Positions 12,899 through 25,870 of a stretch of DNA of 64,000 nucleotides are shown one piece after another (within the stretch, counting starts at the first letter, position 1; each line of letters starts with the position of its first letter). The stretch lies in NCBI GenBank assembly GCA_008933995.1, contig WARS01000012.1:248001-312000 (forward strand). Direction: 5' to 3'. Position numbers and translations under genes: made by a program. The DNA is from Datnioides undecimradiatus. Lineage: Eukaryota; Chordata; Actinopteri; Lobotiformes; Datnioididae. The notes beneath the pieces are model-generated. The model did not search any database. It saw only the letters and a list, made by a program, of their open reading frames with translations, and was not told the DNA's origin.

Positions 12899-15800
12899 AG
12901 AGCCCAGGGGCCCATGGTAATGCCTTCAAATTGATTGTTTTATCCGACCAACTGTCCAAAACCCAAATATATACATTGAAGGAACCAAAACCAATAGAGT
13001 ATGACATTGTTGCTTGTGAATGACACTTTATTTTTAACTGCACTATGTTTGAGCAGGTGCTTTCAACTTGCATGCTGGACCACTCACCCATATGTGAGTG
13101 ACTGCTGCTGCACCAAGGTTTGACATGTTATGAGCTACAGGGTGTTAACCCAGATCCACACCGACTGTCATCGCAGCGAAAACAAGCTGGGGCCCCAGTC
13201 CCGGTGTCACAGCTCATGGCACAAGGGAAGCAGGCCGGAGACAAATGGAGGGGCATCCTGAGCACTCACACATCATCCTCACATGTCTGCACATCGGCTT
13301 TCACCGCTGTTGTTACTAATTCAACAAGCTGGCAAAGAAGCAATTTGGCCAAAAACACCTCCTCCTGGTAGCAGCGCTTGACTGTGATCTTCCCAAAAAT
13401 AAACCATTTTTCCACATCCTATCAAACATTAACCAAACGTCAATACGTGCTATTGACAAAGAAGGGGAGAGAAGTATTGCTCATAAATTTTTGAGCGTGA
13501 ACGGCAGACACGGATTGTGCAGGATTGTTATTCCTGTTTCTGGTCAACAACCAGGTCCTTTTCCATCAAGCCCAGATCTGATGTGTTTATCACATGCGGC
13601 CTGGCGGCTGGCGCAGCAGCCACCACACGGCTTGTTCGTTTTGTTTTGGATTAAGAGCAGAGGGCTTCAGACCAATCAAACAGAGAGAGCTCCTTATGTG
13701 CCAATGTGGCTCCCAAACAGTGGTCCACTTTCCAGCAGGGGACCATGGGACAGATGATGAGGACCGCTGAGGCCCTATCAAGCGTTCCTGCCATGTGAGC
13801 GGTGTGAGAAACGAGGGGAAACAGACACAGACAGACAGACAGAGAGCAGCTTGGGTTTAGAGTCAGCATATGGATGCTGGGCGTTGCTCTAGAGAGTCCA
13901 GCAGATCTTCGACCCATCTGTGGCTGCCCCATATCACAGGCATGGCACAGCTCTACAGGACAGTGTATGTAGATAACATATGTACATACACACAGTGACC
14001 CCTCCTGACATACTTTACGTGCTTACTCACTCATTCACACCTGAACAACAATGCTCACCCACATTTGAACATCCTCCGGTCGACAGGCCCGGCAGCTCCT
14101 CTGGGAGAGCGCTCAGAGATGGGATTGACAGCTTGCAGATTACACCAATCAGACCGCTACTATAAAGAGCTTTATTTAAGTCTGAAATGATCAAGGCTAG
14201 TAAGAGGAGCCCATTCAAAGCCCTGCAAGTAAACTGCACAGAGCTTAAAAGATTAGTCCATCCAGTTTGACTACAATTTTATCCCTTTAAAAGCAAGAGC
14301 TGAGCATATTGTCTTGATCTGTTGCGGATATTGCCGCCAGTCTCTGTCCTCGTTCACAAGCGCAAGAGAAGAAGCAAACATGTTCTCGTTTGTTGAGGAG
14401 GGGACAGTAATTTTCTGTAATTGTGGGGGGGCTTAATGCAACACAGACCCTTTGAGATCCCCCTGGTTAAAACCACCGGGCAACACCAGCTATACGATAC
14501 ATTGCGTGTACAGTGCGGGTCTTCGGAGGGATGGGATTCCTGTAAAGCGAATGGAAGTAGCGCAGGAATTCCTTGACAAAACTGGGAGAAAGTTAGCCGG
14601 CACAAGAGGGCCCATCATGGCTGCTTTGGTTCTACTAATGCACATTTTATGAGTAAATATTAAAAAAGAAAAAAAAAAAAAAACCCACCCCACCTGCTCT
14701 GATAGCCAGAGGCGTTTTGCAACCAGGAAAATAAAAGTGGAATGTGGGAAGGCCTGGGGTTTGTGTGCCCTGGGGCGGGAAGGGGTCCGCTGGGCCCGTA
14801 TTTACTCCAAAGCCAGATCCGCTTGGGGGTTCCACTGGCCCTGACAGCACTGGGGCCGCCGACCTGATCCAAAACCTCCCCCCTCCTCACCTCCTACCCT
14901 TACACCCCTTTGCCAACAATCTCCACCTCCACCTCAAACTCCCCTTCTCTCTCTTTCTTGCACGAAAACTCAACCTGACACTTTGATATAAGCCCATTTT
15001 CCCCCCACATGTGCTCATGACCTCTCCTTTCTCCTCAGCCCAACTCAGACTTTACTCATCCCTTAAAATGAGGCTGTAGAAACAGACTTGTGAAACCACC
15101 ATTGTTCACCAGTATCTCACAAAGTATTGCAGCCTTCGGGGTAAAAAGGGATATTGTTTAGTTTTTAACTGATCCGTTTGTTGCCCTTTCTTTAAACTCA
15201 TTTCTGTGAACATTCGACTTTTATCTGGCCTGTTCTGGAAGTTAGTTTCGCTCTCTTACACACTGGTTCATGAGATAAGTATGGCTTTGCTGTGACACTG
15301 TTTACTTAGTAAGTGTGGTCAAATGTGCTGTTCAAACACCAGCTGATCGACCGGAGAGTTTCAAAGCATTGCACAACAAGTAGTCAACGCATTTTTCTAC
15401 AACAACTGCAACAAAACTGTCCACTTGTCAAAAGAAGACTTGCAATGATGCACCTGTTTAAAGTTAATATGAAAACTGACGATTATCTTAACCTTGATTG
15501 TCCTAGTATTATATTATGGTGTATTTTAAAACAAAAAACTTCAAGATCTTATTAAATAAGTGTCATTTCAGTCAGGACCTAGTATTTTGTTTCTTACACC
15601 AAAAAAACTTCAATTTTCATTCATTCATGGGTCATTGCACTGAATAATAATGAAAATATTCAGAACTGCAACACAAAACATCATGAACCTGTGATATTTT
15701 ATGACACAGTTATCATATATAGCGAAAATGACGCTCACTACCTTTGATTAAACCGGCCGGATGAAAGACTACAGCAAACATTGCGCACACCTGGATGCAC

Positions 15801-17403
15801 ATACAGTGTTCTCAAAGGAAGTGTGAGGGCGACATGACTACCGTCCAAAACACACCAACTTCTCAAAGAAAGTATGCAATGTTCCACTTCTGACTTTTGC
15901 ACCCACCCTCCCCTCTTTTCCACTGTCCCTCTCCCTGTGTCATTAAGAGTATCTCTTGGCTGCTCTATAAATATTGTGGCAGGGAGGGTGAAGGCCGGCA
16001 GGAGCTGGCTGGTCTTCCATCAGCCCCGCTAATGAACAGGCGCTCTGGCACCTTTAGCACCAGACTCTGCTGCAGAATGCCTCTGCTTTCAGGTGTTTCT
16101 CCTGCTTCACAGAGCTGCACTCGTTGCGACTCATCCTCTTCCTTTCTTTTCCTTTCCTTCACTCGGACACAAATATAACTTTCACTGGCTTCCATAATGC
16201 CTCGGTTGACAAACTGAAGGGGTTATGGGCTATGAGGCTGGAAGCTCTGAGTGTTGCAGTGGCGATAAATGCAGTTCAATTGATTTCTAATCATAGTTAA
16301 TTATGAACAAAGTGGGATTACTCGTCAATATGCATGTCTGTGGTGTGGTTATTTATCCATGCTCTGACTTTGTGCTCAAAAAGTATTTTAAAATGCAAAA
16401 CATGGATGAAACTTAATTTTCTGGCCTGGCACCAAAGCATCTTTTATGTAACTGCTAAAACTAAAAAAAACAAAAACAAAAAAAACAACTGATATGTTTG
16501 TGTTCAGGTGCTCTACTAAATCATCAACACGATAAACAAGCCCTTCGACTTTTTGTCCTGAAGATTTTCAGTCATCCAGGTAACAGGATATCTAGATGTA
16601 CCAAGTCAACTGGATTTACTGGTTTTGTCTTGAGTACATTTTGCCACTTATCATTTATGGTAATACGCATCTGAGATGAGCAGTGAGCTGTCTTAAAGAA
16701 GCAGTAGCCTTTGAGATGGTGCTCCTGTATATCCTATTTCCCAACCCTCTGTGAACATGTGTTTTATTAAAGTAACATCATTATTACTGGTCACCACAAG
16801 ACGCTCCAGCAGCAGCCTGATAGACTGACAGGCCAAAGATCACGTGCTGGACCTTCCAGGCTGGAGTCTTGCACGCACTGACCTACTTAGAGGCTACGTG
16901 GAGGTGAACAGGCATGTCTGCAGGCCAAGGTGTGTCTGAGCCCCTTACGCAAGGCCCGGGCAGGAGGAAGGGAGGAGAAGAGGTTGGGCAATGCATACGC
17001 TAGGCTACATGCTTACCTTTGTTTGCAAGAAGCAGGGTCTGGGGCGTGGAGGGGAGAGTTAAAGAGGTGAACGAGCAGCAGCCGAGCTCTGCTGAGGGAG
17101 AAAAGTAAGCTGATTGCAGCGCCCACATTCTGCTGGAGAATGCTGTATTTGGTATTGTGCTGGAGGAGAGCTTGAACGCTGCCCTTGATGTTGAGTGTCT
17201 GGTTTTGTTCTGTGAGAGTTCACTATGAATTAGTTAAACGGTTGACTGGATATAAGGAAGCTACGAAACATGCCTCAGAGGGAGAGAATGCGTACACTCT
17301 CCGGCTTCACAAAGACTTCCGATATTCTGAAAACGCTACACACTATCACACAATCCCACCTACACATATTCATCAATAAGAACGCATTATGTCGAAGGCA
17401 TCG

Positions 17404-17429
17404 CACACACACACACACACACACACACA
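17404..17429. repeat. (CA)13 microsatellite
   Basis: An uninterrupted CA run inside intron 3. Confidence 0.95.
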
Positions 17430-18068
17430 GCAACGGGCAATTAATCTTCACAAAAAGGCATCACAAGAAACCAACAAACACTCAGTCTGTTTTGTGTCTC
17501 TTTCACACTTGCACATACACCTTGAAGCACTTCAGCCTCCATATTCATGAGGCCTACTCCCTCAGCATACCTAAAGCCCGGGATTTTAGGGGTTTCAACT
17601 CAAACCTCAAATATGGTTTCAGGTTATGGATTTGTAACACAGCCAGCTGGGCTAATTCGTCAGCTTTAAGCTATCTATTCTGGGTTCAATTAGCTTTAAC
17701 CTAACTTATTATTGTTGTTACGAAACACGGTATTTGCTATGATGTCGTGCATGAAAGAAGGAAAAAAAAAAATTCCCACACAAGCAATTACATGCACACA
17801 CACACAGTGGGGTACTGCCGCTTTGCCACGGTAGCTTAATGAATAAATAAGTAATAAGGGCTTGGTTATTGGAGCTCATTAAAATGGGAGATGCTTCCAT
17901 GACAATAAGACCTGAGGAGGGTCAGGGGAGGCGGCTCCCCTCGTCCCTCCATAACCTGACCACATGCCCCCGGCGCTCACCTCCAAATCAACTCTGTCAG
18001 TGATGCACCCCACACCTTACCCTCTGCATCCCCACTTTTTCTGACACAGCAGCACATGCATCTTCATC

Positions 18069-18132
18069 CACACACACACACACACACCTGCAAGCACAGG
18101 CTCAAAAAGACACACACACACACGCACGCACA
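18069..18132. repeat. Interrupted (CA)n cluster
   Basis: Two CA runs (18069-18087 and 18111-18132) separated by unique sequence. Confidence 0.9.
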
Positions 18133-18790
18133 CCTCTCTCATGGTTAATTACCACTTAGCTCAATCACATGGTGATCCGTCCATAAGAGCCACCCCCCAC
18201 CCTCCTCCCCCGCAACACAAACAGCAGCACACATGCCAATTATTGATGAATCTTTAATATGGCGTTTTACAAAGTCTCCATCTCATTTCCTGCGACTGAG
18301 CGGGCGATTACTCATCCAATAGGACGGGCAATACAAACAGAACACTGCGCCTAAAATATCTCAAATGCAACATGCATATTACCCACAAATAATAAATTAA
18401 CTTAACGTAATATCATCACAGGGTTGAGATAAAGTGGCCTAGCCGTTTGGAGAGAAGACAGGCAACTTTTTTTTTTTCTTTTTTTGCTCCTCCTGCCTTG
18501 CATCTCCAGCTAGCTCTGTATAAAACCCCCGCACAAAAATCCCACGCCGCGATAACATGTCAATAATGAGCTGAGGCCATCTATTGATCAGCTTAATTTT
18601 GCATCTATTAGCTGGGGAACGGCTTGCTCCGGGGGCGAGGGAAGCCGGGCGCTAACACGCACCGACAGGCTGGATGGAGATCATTACAACTGATGTTCAC
18701 ACACACGCTGTGATTGACATGGAGATAAGGCAGGGGAGAGCCCGGGCTCGCACGCCTCCCCGCACACTAAGCTAATGATACACCAAACGT
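18130..18790. promoter_or_regulatory. Candidate enhancer-like block, intron 3
   Basis: A long low-repeat stretch with many TAAT/ATTA cores: GGTTAATTACCAC near 18143, CCAATTATTGATG near 18236, AATAAATTAACTTAACG near 18391, TCAATAATGAGC near 18560 and TTAATTTTGCATC near 18592. It also has a CCAAT box and AATATGG elements. Dense homeodomain cores without repeats are typical of conserved non-coding elements around developmental genes. Not verified by alignment. Confidence 0.33.
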
Positions 18791-19756
18791 GTGCTTGGTG
18801 TGTGTACGGCGGCGTGTGTGTGTGCGGGAGCATGATAGAGAGCGTCTATCTAGAAAGAGAGTTGGAGCAGGAGGAAAAAAAAAAAAAGAGAGAGAAGAAG
18901 AGAAGCAGGCCACACGCCTTTGCTAATTGGCACAGTCAGACAGGGACGCTCATAAAAGACGAAAAAGCATTTAGTGGAGCACCTCAGCTTTCTGGATCGC
19001 CTCATCAAGTATGTGTCATTTAAAAACCGTTGACTACACCGCAGAGAAGCCTGGCTTTGACCTGGAATGCATGGCTTCATCTGATACTTCCTCAATTTAG
19101 AGAGTTTGCATAAGAAACCCAGTCGAGCCATTCATTATGAAAATCGTTTGTTTTCCTGTGAACGAACGACTGCAAGCTTTACGCGCCCCATGTCAACACG
19201 GCAACCAAAGCAGCCGGGGAAACAAAAAAAGAAAACAAAGGAAAAAGGGTCTTTCGTTTCCTCTCTGCGCTTTCTTGAACTTTCCCTTTTCTCACATTCA
19301 GACGAGGTGACGTAGAGGATAAGGATGGATCCATACAGAGAGGGCGTGCAGAAAACAATATGGTGTGGAGCCCTTTTCCCCTCCTGCTAACCTATTGGGC
19401 CTGGCTTGGGATTGATGCAACCAGCTGCAATATAGGATGCTGCTGCATGTCATCCACACAGAGAGTGGAAGAAGCATGAGGGAAAGGGAAGGGCCGGGCG
19501 CTGGAACTGCACCTTTTAGCACACCATCAAAAAGAAACGACTGAATCTGTGTGTACGCCATCCGTATATGTGCGTTTTTACGGGGAGGAGGTCTTGTTTT
19601 GTGCCAGATAGGTTCTATGGAGGTGAGGTCAGAGGCACCAAAAACAACAAAAAACAAAAAAACCCTTGGCTACAAACTGTGTGTTTTTGTCAGCTGAGGG
19701 ATGCAGCGAAGGGATCGAGGGAGCAGCGGGAGGAGGAGGAGGGTGAGAGGGAGGTG

Positions 19757-19787
19757 GAGGGGAGGGAGGGAGGGAGGTGGGGGGGTA
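19757..19787 (+). repeat. G-rich run with quadruplex potential
   Basis: Successive GGGG, GGG, GGG and GGG runs separated by single A residues, then a G7 run, satisfy the simple G-quadruplex pattern on the strand opposite to tcf7l2 transcription. Confidence 0.7.
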
Positions 19788-19894
19788 GAGGAGGAGAGAG
19801 GAAAAAAAGCCCTCAGCCAAGCCATCAAGTTGAACATTGAACTTCACAGTAGTAGCTGCCTTTCTATGCCTCTCCTTTTGATGTTACCTCCAAA

Positions 19895-19912
19895 GCAAAG
19901 GATCAAAGGCTT
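19895..19912 (+). promoter_or_regulatory. Consensus TCF/LEF site
   Basis: GATCAAAGG at 19901-19909 fits the TCF/LEF core WWCAAAG with the favoured flanks; a CAAAGCAAAG stretch lies just upstream. Confidence 0.3.
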
Positions 19913-20175
19913 GGAGTGTGGCGTGGGGAAGTCCCAAGCTCTTAGCCTGCCAGCCTGTGATATATGCAAACGTCTACGCCAAAAGAGAGAGAGTGAGAGA
20001 GAGCGGGGCAGAGAGCGAGAGAGAGAGAGAGAGAGAGGGAGGATGCTGGTGAGCAAAAGAAGGAAATAAAGCTTGCATGGAATGTGGCTAAATAGCATGT
20101 TTTGTGTCTAATGAATGACAAGGGGGTGACGCAATCAGAGAGTTAGTTACAGTGTGACGTAGAGCTGGATGAAGT

Positions 20176-20213
20176 GCGCGCGCACACACGCACACACGCG
20201 CATACACACACAG
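20176..20213. repeat. Alternating purine-pyrimidine tract (GC/CA)
   Basis: GCGCGCGC followed by degenerate CA repeats with CGCG insertions. Such tracts favour Z-DNA. Confidence 0.8.
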
Positions 20214-20349
20214 TTTTGGAGAATAGGCGTTTGATAGTCAGCAGAGGGTTGGGCATGAAGGCAGGGGATGGGATGGAGCAGAGCAGGGGGTGCTGGCAGT
20301 GTTTGTTGCCCTCACAACTTCCCCCATCCTCAGCCAGCAACGCAGGACA

Positions 20350-20367
20350 CCCCCCCCCCCCCCCCCC
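20350..20367. repeat. Poly-C run (18 C)
   Basis: Eighteen consecutive C residues; length in the source assembly is error-prone. Confidence 0.95.
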
Positions 20368-20618
20368 ACTTCCACCTCGCACCAACCCCCCCCTCAGCAC
20401 CTCTCCGACATCAAGGGGGTGAGAGGCTGTGTCGTCTCGACATAAATATACAGTGTGCCGTTAAAGCGAGGACTACAGTAAACACAGTGCACATGAAATC
20501 CTGGTTGTCTCTCGCCGGAGCACAAACACACACACTCCACACTGTGGGCTCAGCTGGGCCAAAGAGGGGAGCAGAGGTGTGCTAAACTTGACAAATCTCT
20601 ACGAGACAAACACAATCC

Positions 20619-20655
20619 ACACACACACACACACACAGTGAGAGACACACACACA
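20619..20655. repeat. (CA)n microsatellite cluster
   Basis: A CA run at 20619-20637, then GTGAGAG and a second short CA run. Confidence 0.9.
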
Positions 20656-21683
20656 TGCTCACACACCCTTTCCCCAAGGCTGTAGGATTAAGAGGTCCAG
20701 CTGGCTGACAGCAAGCCCTTCCTTCCCACGTATCCCGTCGATCTCAGCCCCCCACACCCCACACCCGCTCGCTCACACACACACACACAACCTCCACCCC
20801 TCTCCCACACCTCCACCCCCCAGGTCTGCCAGCCATCCAGCTCACCGAGCATGCCAGGAGGACACACCTGAATTTGACATCGATCGGCCCTGAGACCGTT
20901 TCACCTCCCTCCGTTCACTTTCACACAACTGTGGGGAGGGTGGGTGGGTTGGGTGGGTAAAAACACACTCCAGAGTGTTGAGAGAAACAGGAAATCCTCC
21001 GGAGAAACGTGGACGCTGGGTGCTTAGGAAACTTAGGAAGAGCCACCACGCCAGAGAAACACAGGCTGCACATCACCGGCGCCATCGGTTTGTCCATCCA
21101 CAAGCTCTCTCCTCCGCGCTGCTCGCTGCGTACGGGTTCCTTGAAAGTCAAGGCTCGCAGAGACGGCGGCGAGAGAAGGAGCAAATGTGCTGAACACAAC
21201 AAATAACGACCCTTGTTGTTGGAGGAATATGAGAAAGTGAGACAGAAAGAGTGCGGAAAGGAGTAGGAGGAAGAATATAAACCACAGCGAGATCTTAACC
21301 CCCCCTTCCCCACTTCTCAACAGCTGCCAGGTCACTTTACGAACGTCTGGGAGAAAATATGCAGCAGGGTGTTGTTTGAGTGTTATATCATTTTGTCGAC
21401 AGGGAAGTATGTGCACTTGAGCGTGCAAGAAAATATTCCGTATTCCAATATGTAAGATGACTGAAAGTTGGGATTATGTTTTTGGACTCTGTGCAGCACG
21501 TTTCTGGAGTTAGCATGCGTCGAGGCCAGGAGGGAATGAAGACGTGAGAAAGAGGTGGTCGACGCGGGAGTAGGAGCTAAAGTCCAAATGTTACTGGATT
21601 CTTGTGTCTGACGAGAGTTCAGCATGTCATTTTCAATTCGCTCTCCCAAAGCCGAAGCAGCAAAGGCCTGAAATCTGGTGTTT

Positions 21684-22235
21684 TTAAAGGAGCTGTAACG
21701 TGTAAATCAACTCTACTGAGGGAAAACTGAAGCCGTCACATCTCCCGCTCTGCAGATCCACCAGACTTTGTTGAGAAAAACAGCAATTTAAGCTCACAAA
21801 ACACCGAAGTTGCCGATCTACTGCCGCCTCAATCTGCAGTTTGTTTGAGTCGCCGTGTGACTTTGGTGAACCTTAACTAAACCTTTAAAAACACCGAAGT
21901 TACTCAACGGCACAAACAAACTCAATGATTGAGGGAATGGCCGACCGGCAGCTCCACAGCTCTGCAAGTTAAAATCACCGTATTTGTCAAAGGAGTCTGG
22001 TGCGTTTGGAAATGGCATACTTGGACACCGGCTACAGTTTCTGGTGAGAATGCTCTAAATATAGCGGACACTTAAACTGATGTCGACTTTATTTTTAAGT
22101 GGGCCCCCTTTAAGGTGACCGTATCTGCTTCTCCAAACTGGGGGCGCTCTACTGCAGGTTTTACACCGACTATGAATAAGAACCTCATACAACCCCACTT
22201 CAAAAAGAAAAAAAAACCTCGAACTATCCCTTTAA
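21684..22235 (+). mobile_element. Non-autonomous DNA transposon copy (teleost family ending ...CTATCCCTTTAA)
   Basis: The right end has the familiar teleost repeat terminus: a stretch reading CCGACTATGAATAAG, then CTCATACAACCCCACTTCAAA and a final GAACTATCCCTTTAA. It shares blocks with the copy at 53425-54083, including ATCCACCAGACT, GGAGTCTGGT and the end segment. The left end appears to be TTAAAGG at 21684, but it is degraded. TTAA-flanked ends with ATAGTTC/GAACTAT inverted termini suggest a piggyBac-like non-autonomous family; that assignment is from memory of similar repeats. Confidence 0.65.
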
Positions 22236-22799
22236 TGTGCCCTTCTCACACGAACATCCCCCACGGGTTCTCTCACTTTCACTTTCACCTGTGCGGCCAT
22301 TTCCAGCTCATTGGGGGAGGTTGCGCTCACTTATATTGACAGGCTAGTCCAAGGCTATCACAAGAAAACACATGAATCCTTCAACCCTCATCGTTACCTC
22401 GAGCCGGAGGTGAGGGATGGGCCTAATGTGGAGTAAATTTCTGGGTGAAGACAAGACAAGACATAAGAGTGGCGGCGGCGGGGTCTCATTTCGGGTTGTG
22501 TGTCGCAACCAGACGACGCCTAAAACCGAGCTTTGGGCCGCCGTGCCCCGACGGATAACTAATGAGAACAGAGGAAAATCTATCCGGCGATGCACCGTGA
22601 TACCATCGACAGAGGCAGATCACAGATTGGGGGGTGGGGGGGGGGAGTAGATGGAGAAAGGGTGTAAGAAAGAAATAAATAAATAAAATAAAAACAGACA
22701 AGGCAGTGGTGTAAGGAAAGAATAAGAATTAGGGAGTGAGAAATGGAGAAAGGAGAGAGCAAGAGATAGAAGGGAGGAAAAAAATTCACAATGATGACA

Positions 22800-23060
22800 C
22801 GTAAGTGCAAAGAGCGATTAAGGATTTACTTTCAAAAGGACTCCCATTGATCTTTTTTGATAGACCTGCAATAAATCAAACCGGATTGACTCGCATGAGA
22901 ACCAAGCCTAATCCTTTAGTCAGATCCAGGAGAACTCCAACCAAACCAGCTGTTAATTTAGGCTTTACAAGATAAAGCGGGAGAAATCCAACCTGATGTA
23001 CCCTAGGGCAGAGGCTTACATCATCTCTGTAAAGCAATCAACTTATTGCCAGTTTGGAGA
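22800..23060. promoter_or_regulatory. Candidate non-coding regulatory block, intron 3
   Basis: Repeat-free between purine-rich tracts. Includes CATTGATC, GCAATAAATC, CTAATCC (Otx/bicoid-like), GTTAATTTAGG and AAGATAAAG motifs. Confidence 0.27.
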
Positions 23061-24259
23061 GGTAATCAGAGCACATACTGAGAGAGGAGAGGGGGGGGGG
23101 AGGAGGAGGGATCGCTGGGTGGAGAGAGGGAGGTGGTAAAGGAGAACAGGGAGACAAGAGATGGCTGGAGAGATTAGAGAGCGAACAGGAGCATAAGAAT
23201 GTAAGAAACAACCGAAAATGAAGATTTAGTCCACTCTGAGGCCGTTGTTATTTTAAAAATAAAGAAAACTTTATCTTTTGGGTTTTTTTTTCCCTGCGTG
23301 CTGGCCAAACGCACGGGTCCTCCGACGGAGACAATGAAACTTAACTTTGAAACAAAAAAAAAACATGTTTACACAGAGTGCATCTCCAATTATCTCCGGA
23401 GGGCCGAGATGAAACGGAGAGGAGAGACTCTAGCTAGCTGCGAACAGTAGCTCTCTGGGCTGACAGCAGGGAGTGGAGGCAGGCTGCAGCTCCCCCCGTC
23501 CCTCTCTCTTCCTCCCTCTCTCTCTCTCCCCTTCCTCCCCTCCACCTCCTCCTCCTCCTCCTCCACCACACCACCCTGTAATTTCCCTGGAGGCCGGCCC
23601 AGACCTCGTCCCCATCCCCAGTGGCCGGTGCCACCTCAGCCGGGTCCTGCCAGCCGCGCTGTGGCTGCACCGGAGCTAAACCATAGTAATTAAAATGGTT
23701 ATTTTTGTTCGGGGGGGGAAACAAGAGGGATTTTTTTTTTTTTTCTCCAAGCTTTGGACGGAAGTATTGCAAGACACCATCCAGCCCACACTGAGTAAAC
23801 CACACTGATGTCTTTTTCAGTTTCTGCGTTTGTTTGTGTGCGTACTGTATGCCATCAGGGCCACTACAGGGGTTTTAGTTCCTCTTCTCAACTGGGTGTG
23901 TGACACCGCAACGGAGGACGGAGAAGACACAGCCTGTAAACCACACCAGCAACAACCCCTCCTCACACAATCCACCCACCCCTGTGCACACACTGGCACA
24001 AAGACTCATTAGCTCGCCATCTCCCATGTCTTTAATGTCCTGTTTACAACACAAAACAAGCAGATCAGGAGTGAAATCCAATCACGGGGATTCGCAGGGC
24101 CCTTCACGTCGGCCTCGCAGGAGAGCTGAGGAGAAGCAGGCCCTGTAGTCTCTGGACACTGTCCAAGGGAAACCAAACCTCAGGAGTCAAAACAAAACCA
24201 CACATAAAATCAGAGTTAAAACAGCAGCCTCTATTCAGCCCGTCGTGACCCCACCAGCA

Positions 24260-24295
24260 GACACACACACACCCACCCACACACACACACACACT
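24260..24295. repeat. Imperfect (AC)n microsatellite
   Basis: AC repeats interrupted by CCACCC. Confidence 0.9.
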
Positions 24296-24448
24296 CCTTG
24301 GCCCATGCTCCTCAACCCTCTCCTGGTTACACTGTGTGCACACAGGGATCACTCCGACTTCAGCGGGGGCTCCTCTAACATCCCCAAATTGACTGAGGCT
24401 CGGCGACTTGGGTTTTGACACGGGCTCGTTGGTGTGTGTGAACATACA

Positions 24449-24451
<3 letters not shown>

Positions 24452-24479
<28 letters not shown>
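24452..24479. repeat. (CA)14 microsatellite
   Basis: A pure CA run. A complementary GT run lies about 385 bp to the right. Confidence 0.95.
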
Positions 24480-24482
<3 letters not shown>

Positions 24483-24644
24483 CAGGGCACATCCATGTAA
24501 AGTAGACTGCCACTTAAGCTCCACTCACATCAGGCTGCGCTATCTTTAGCAGCTGGGCTAAACTGTTAAAACCGCACAACAACCCCCCCCCCTCCACACC
24601 ACCACCACCACCACACTCCCGGGCAGCCTCCCCCCCCGACTTCA

Positions 24645-24850
24645 AATAAGACGGCATGGCTCTTTGGCAGCGGCTGCCCACTGGCACCTCCCTCCACGGC
24701 CGCAAGGTCACACGTTTAATTACACAGAAAGTAGTAATCTCACCAGACAGATGGCAAGCAGGCCGCCTCTCAATTACTTTATGCCCAATTGAATCATTAC
24801 TGATGTTATTTGCTAAATTACGGCGCGCAGGAAAATACCACAAAAACTGG
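24645..24850. promoter_or_regulatory. Candidate enhancer-like block, intron 3
   Basis: Contains TTTAATTACAC, GTAGTAATCTC, TCAATTACTTTATG, CCAATTGAATCATTAC and TTTGCTAAATTACGG within 150 bp. This is one of the densest clusters of homeodomain-type cores in the window and is flanked by microsatellites rather than repeats. Confidence 0.35.
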
Positions 24851-24860
24851 ATTTGTGCTA

Positions 24861-24863
<3 letters not shown>

Positions 24864-24891
<28 letters not shown>
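24864..24891. repeat. (GT)14 microsatellite
   Basis: A pure GT run in inverted relation to 24452-24479. Confidence 0.95.
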
Positions 24892-25564
24892 CGGGTGTGT
24901 GTGTGCGTGGATGGGTTGCCGGGGAGAGGGGGTGGTGTTACAGGGTCGTGGCAGTGTTAGGACAGAGAGGCAGATGTGCCTCTTGCCAAGCAACTGTGAC
25001 AGAGATCAAAAAGGCGTGAAGAACACAAGCGTGTGACTGTGTTAGCTTTTGGGGAAAAATTGGGAGTTTAATACCACGGTGATCCGCGCCAGAAATAACA
25101 GACCCTTATTTTTCCCCGAAACCCAAACTGGTACAGAACATTGGCCGATGTGGAAACAGTCGGCTCCCGGCAGCCCAGTTGAGGAAACCGCATGACAAGG
25201 CCAATTTAAAACGTGAAGAAAGTGTCCGTCTCTTAAAAAGCGAGCCAAGGAAAAAGAGGTTTCTTCTCTCTTTGGGATAACCGGTTTGTCGTCGGGGAGC
25301 ATCCCAGCGGGCTCGCCTTCGAAATCCGAACGGCAAGTGTGAGCGGTCTCATCTGAACATCCGCCCCCGTCGATGCCTCACTCATCATCTCTCAGCTCCT
25401 CCTGCCAATGGCTTCTGTGAACAATTAGAGGTCGACTTTCCCAGCGTCTCAGACCACAGCGTCTCAATCTCTGGGCCGAAGGAGCTCCAGCAGTCGAGCT
25501 CGCCGGCCAAGAAACAAGATTCTCCACAAGCTCCGGCCCCCGAGTTTTTTGCCATTTGCTCATC

Positions 25565-25870
25565 GCCGACTGCTAGCGAGGCCTCTCTCGGGCCTGTTTA
25601 TGATTTAACACCACCGCACGGCTAAATAACAGCAAATTAACAGCGCTGACTGGCCTCATTAACGTCACGCATAAAGTGCTTTCTGGATGTGAAAGCCCCC
25701 ACCGCTAATGTTAACTCAATTACCAAAACTCGGTTCTGGGGCATATCAGAAAAGACGAGGCTTTGGATCGCGCGGCCATAAATTTTCCAGCTGACTGGCT
25801 GCGTGTTGCAGTGACTTTCCCTCTTGCGCCGTCATTTTAAGCTACAACTTCACGTCTCGCTGCCAGGAGG
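25565..25870. promoter_or_regulatory. Candidate enhancer-like block, intron 3
   Basis: Contains GCAAATTAACAGCG, CTCATTAACGTCACG (homeodomain plus CRE), CATAAAGTGC, GCTAATGTTAAC and CTCAATTACC. The region is otherwise unique. Confidence 0.33.

Noticed and set aside
16540-16640. Possible LINE fragment around TCCTGAAGATTTTCAGTCATCC
   Set aside because: Only a weak resemblance over a short stretch, with no coding frame or tail; not strong enough to annotate.
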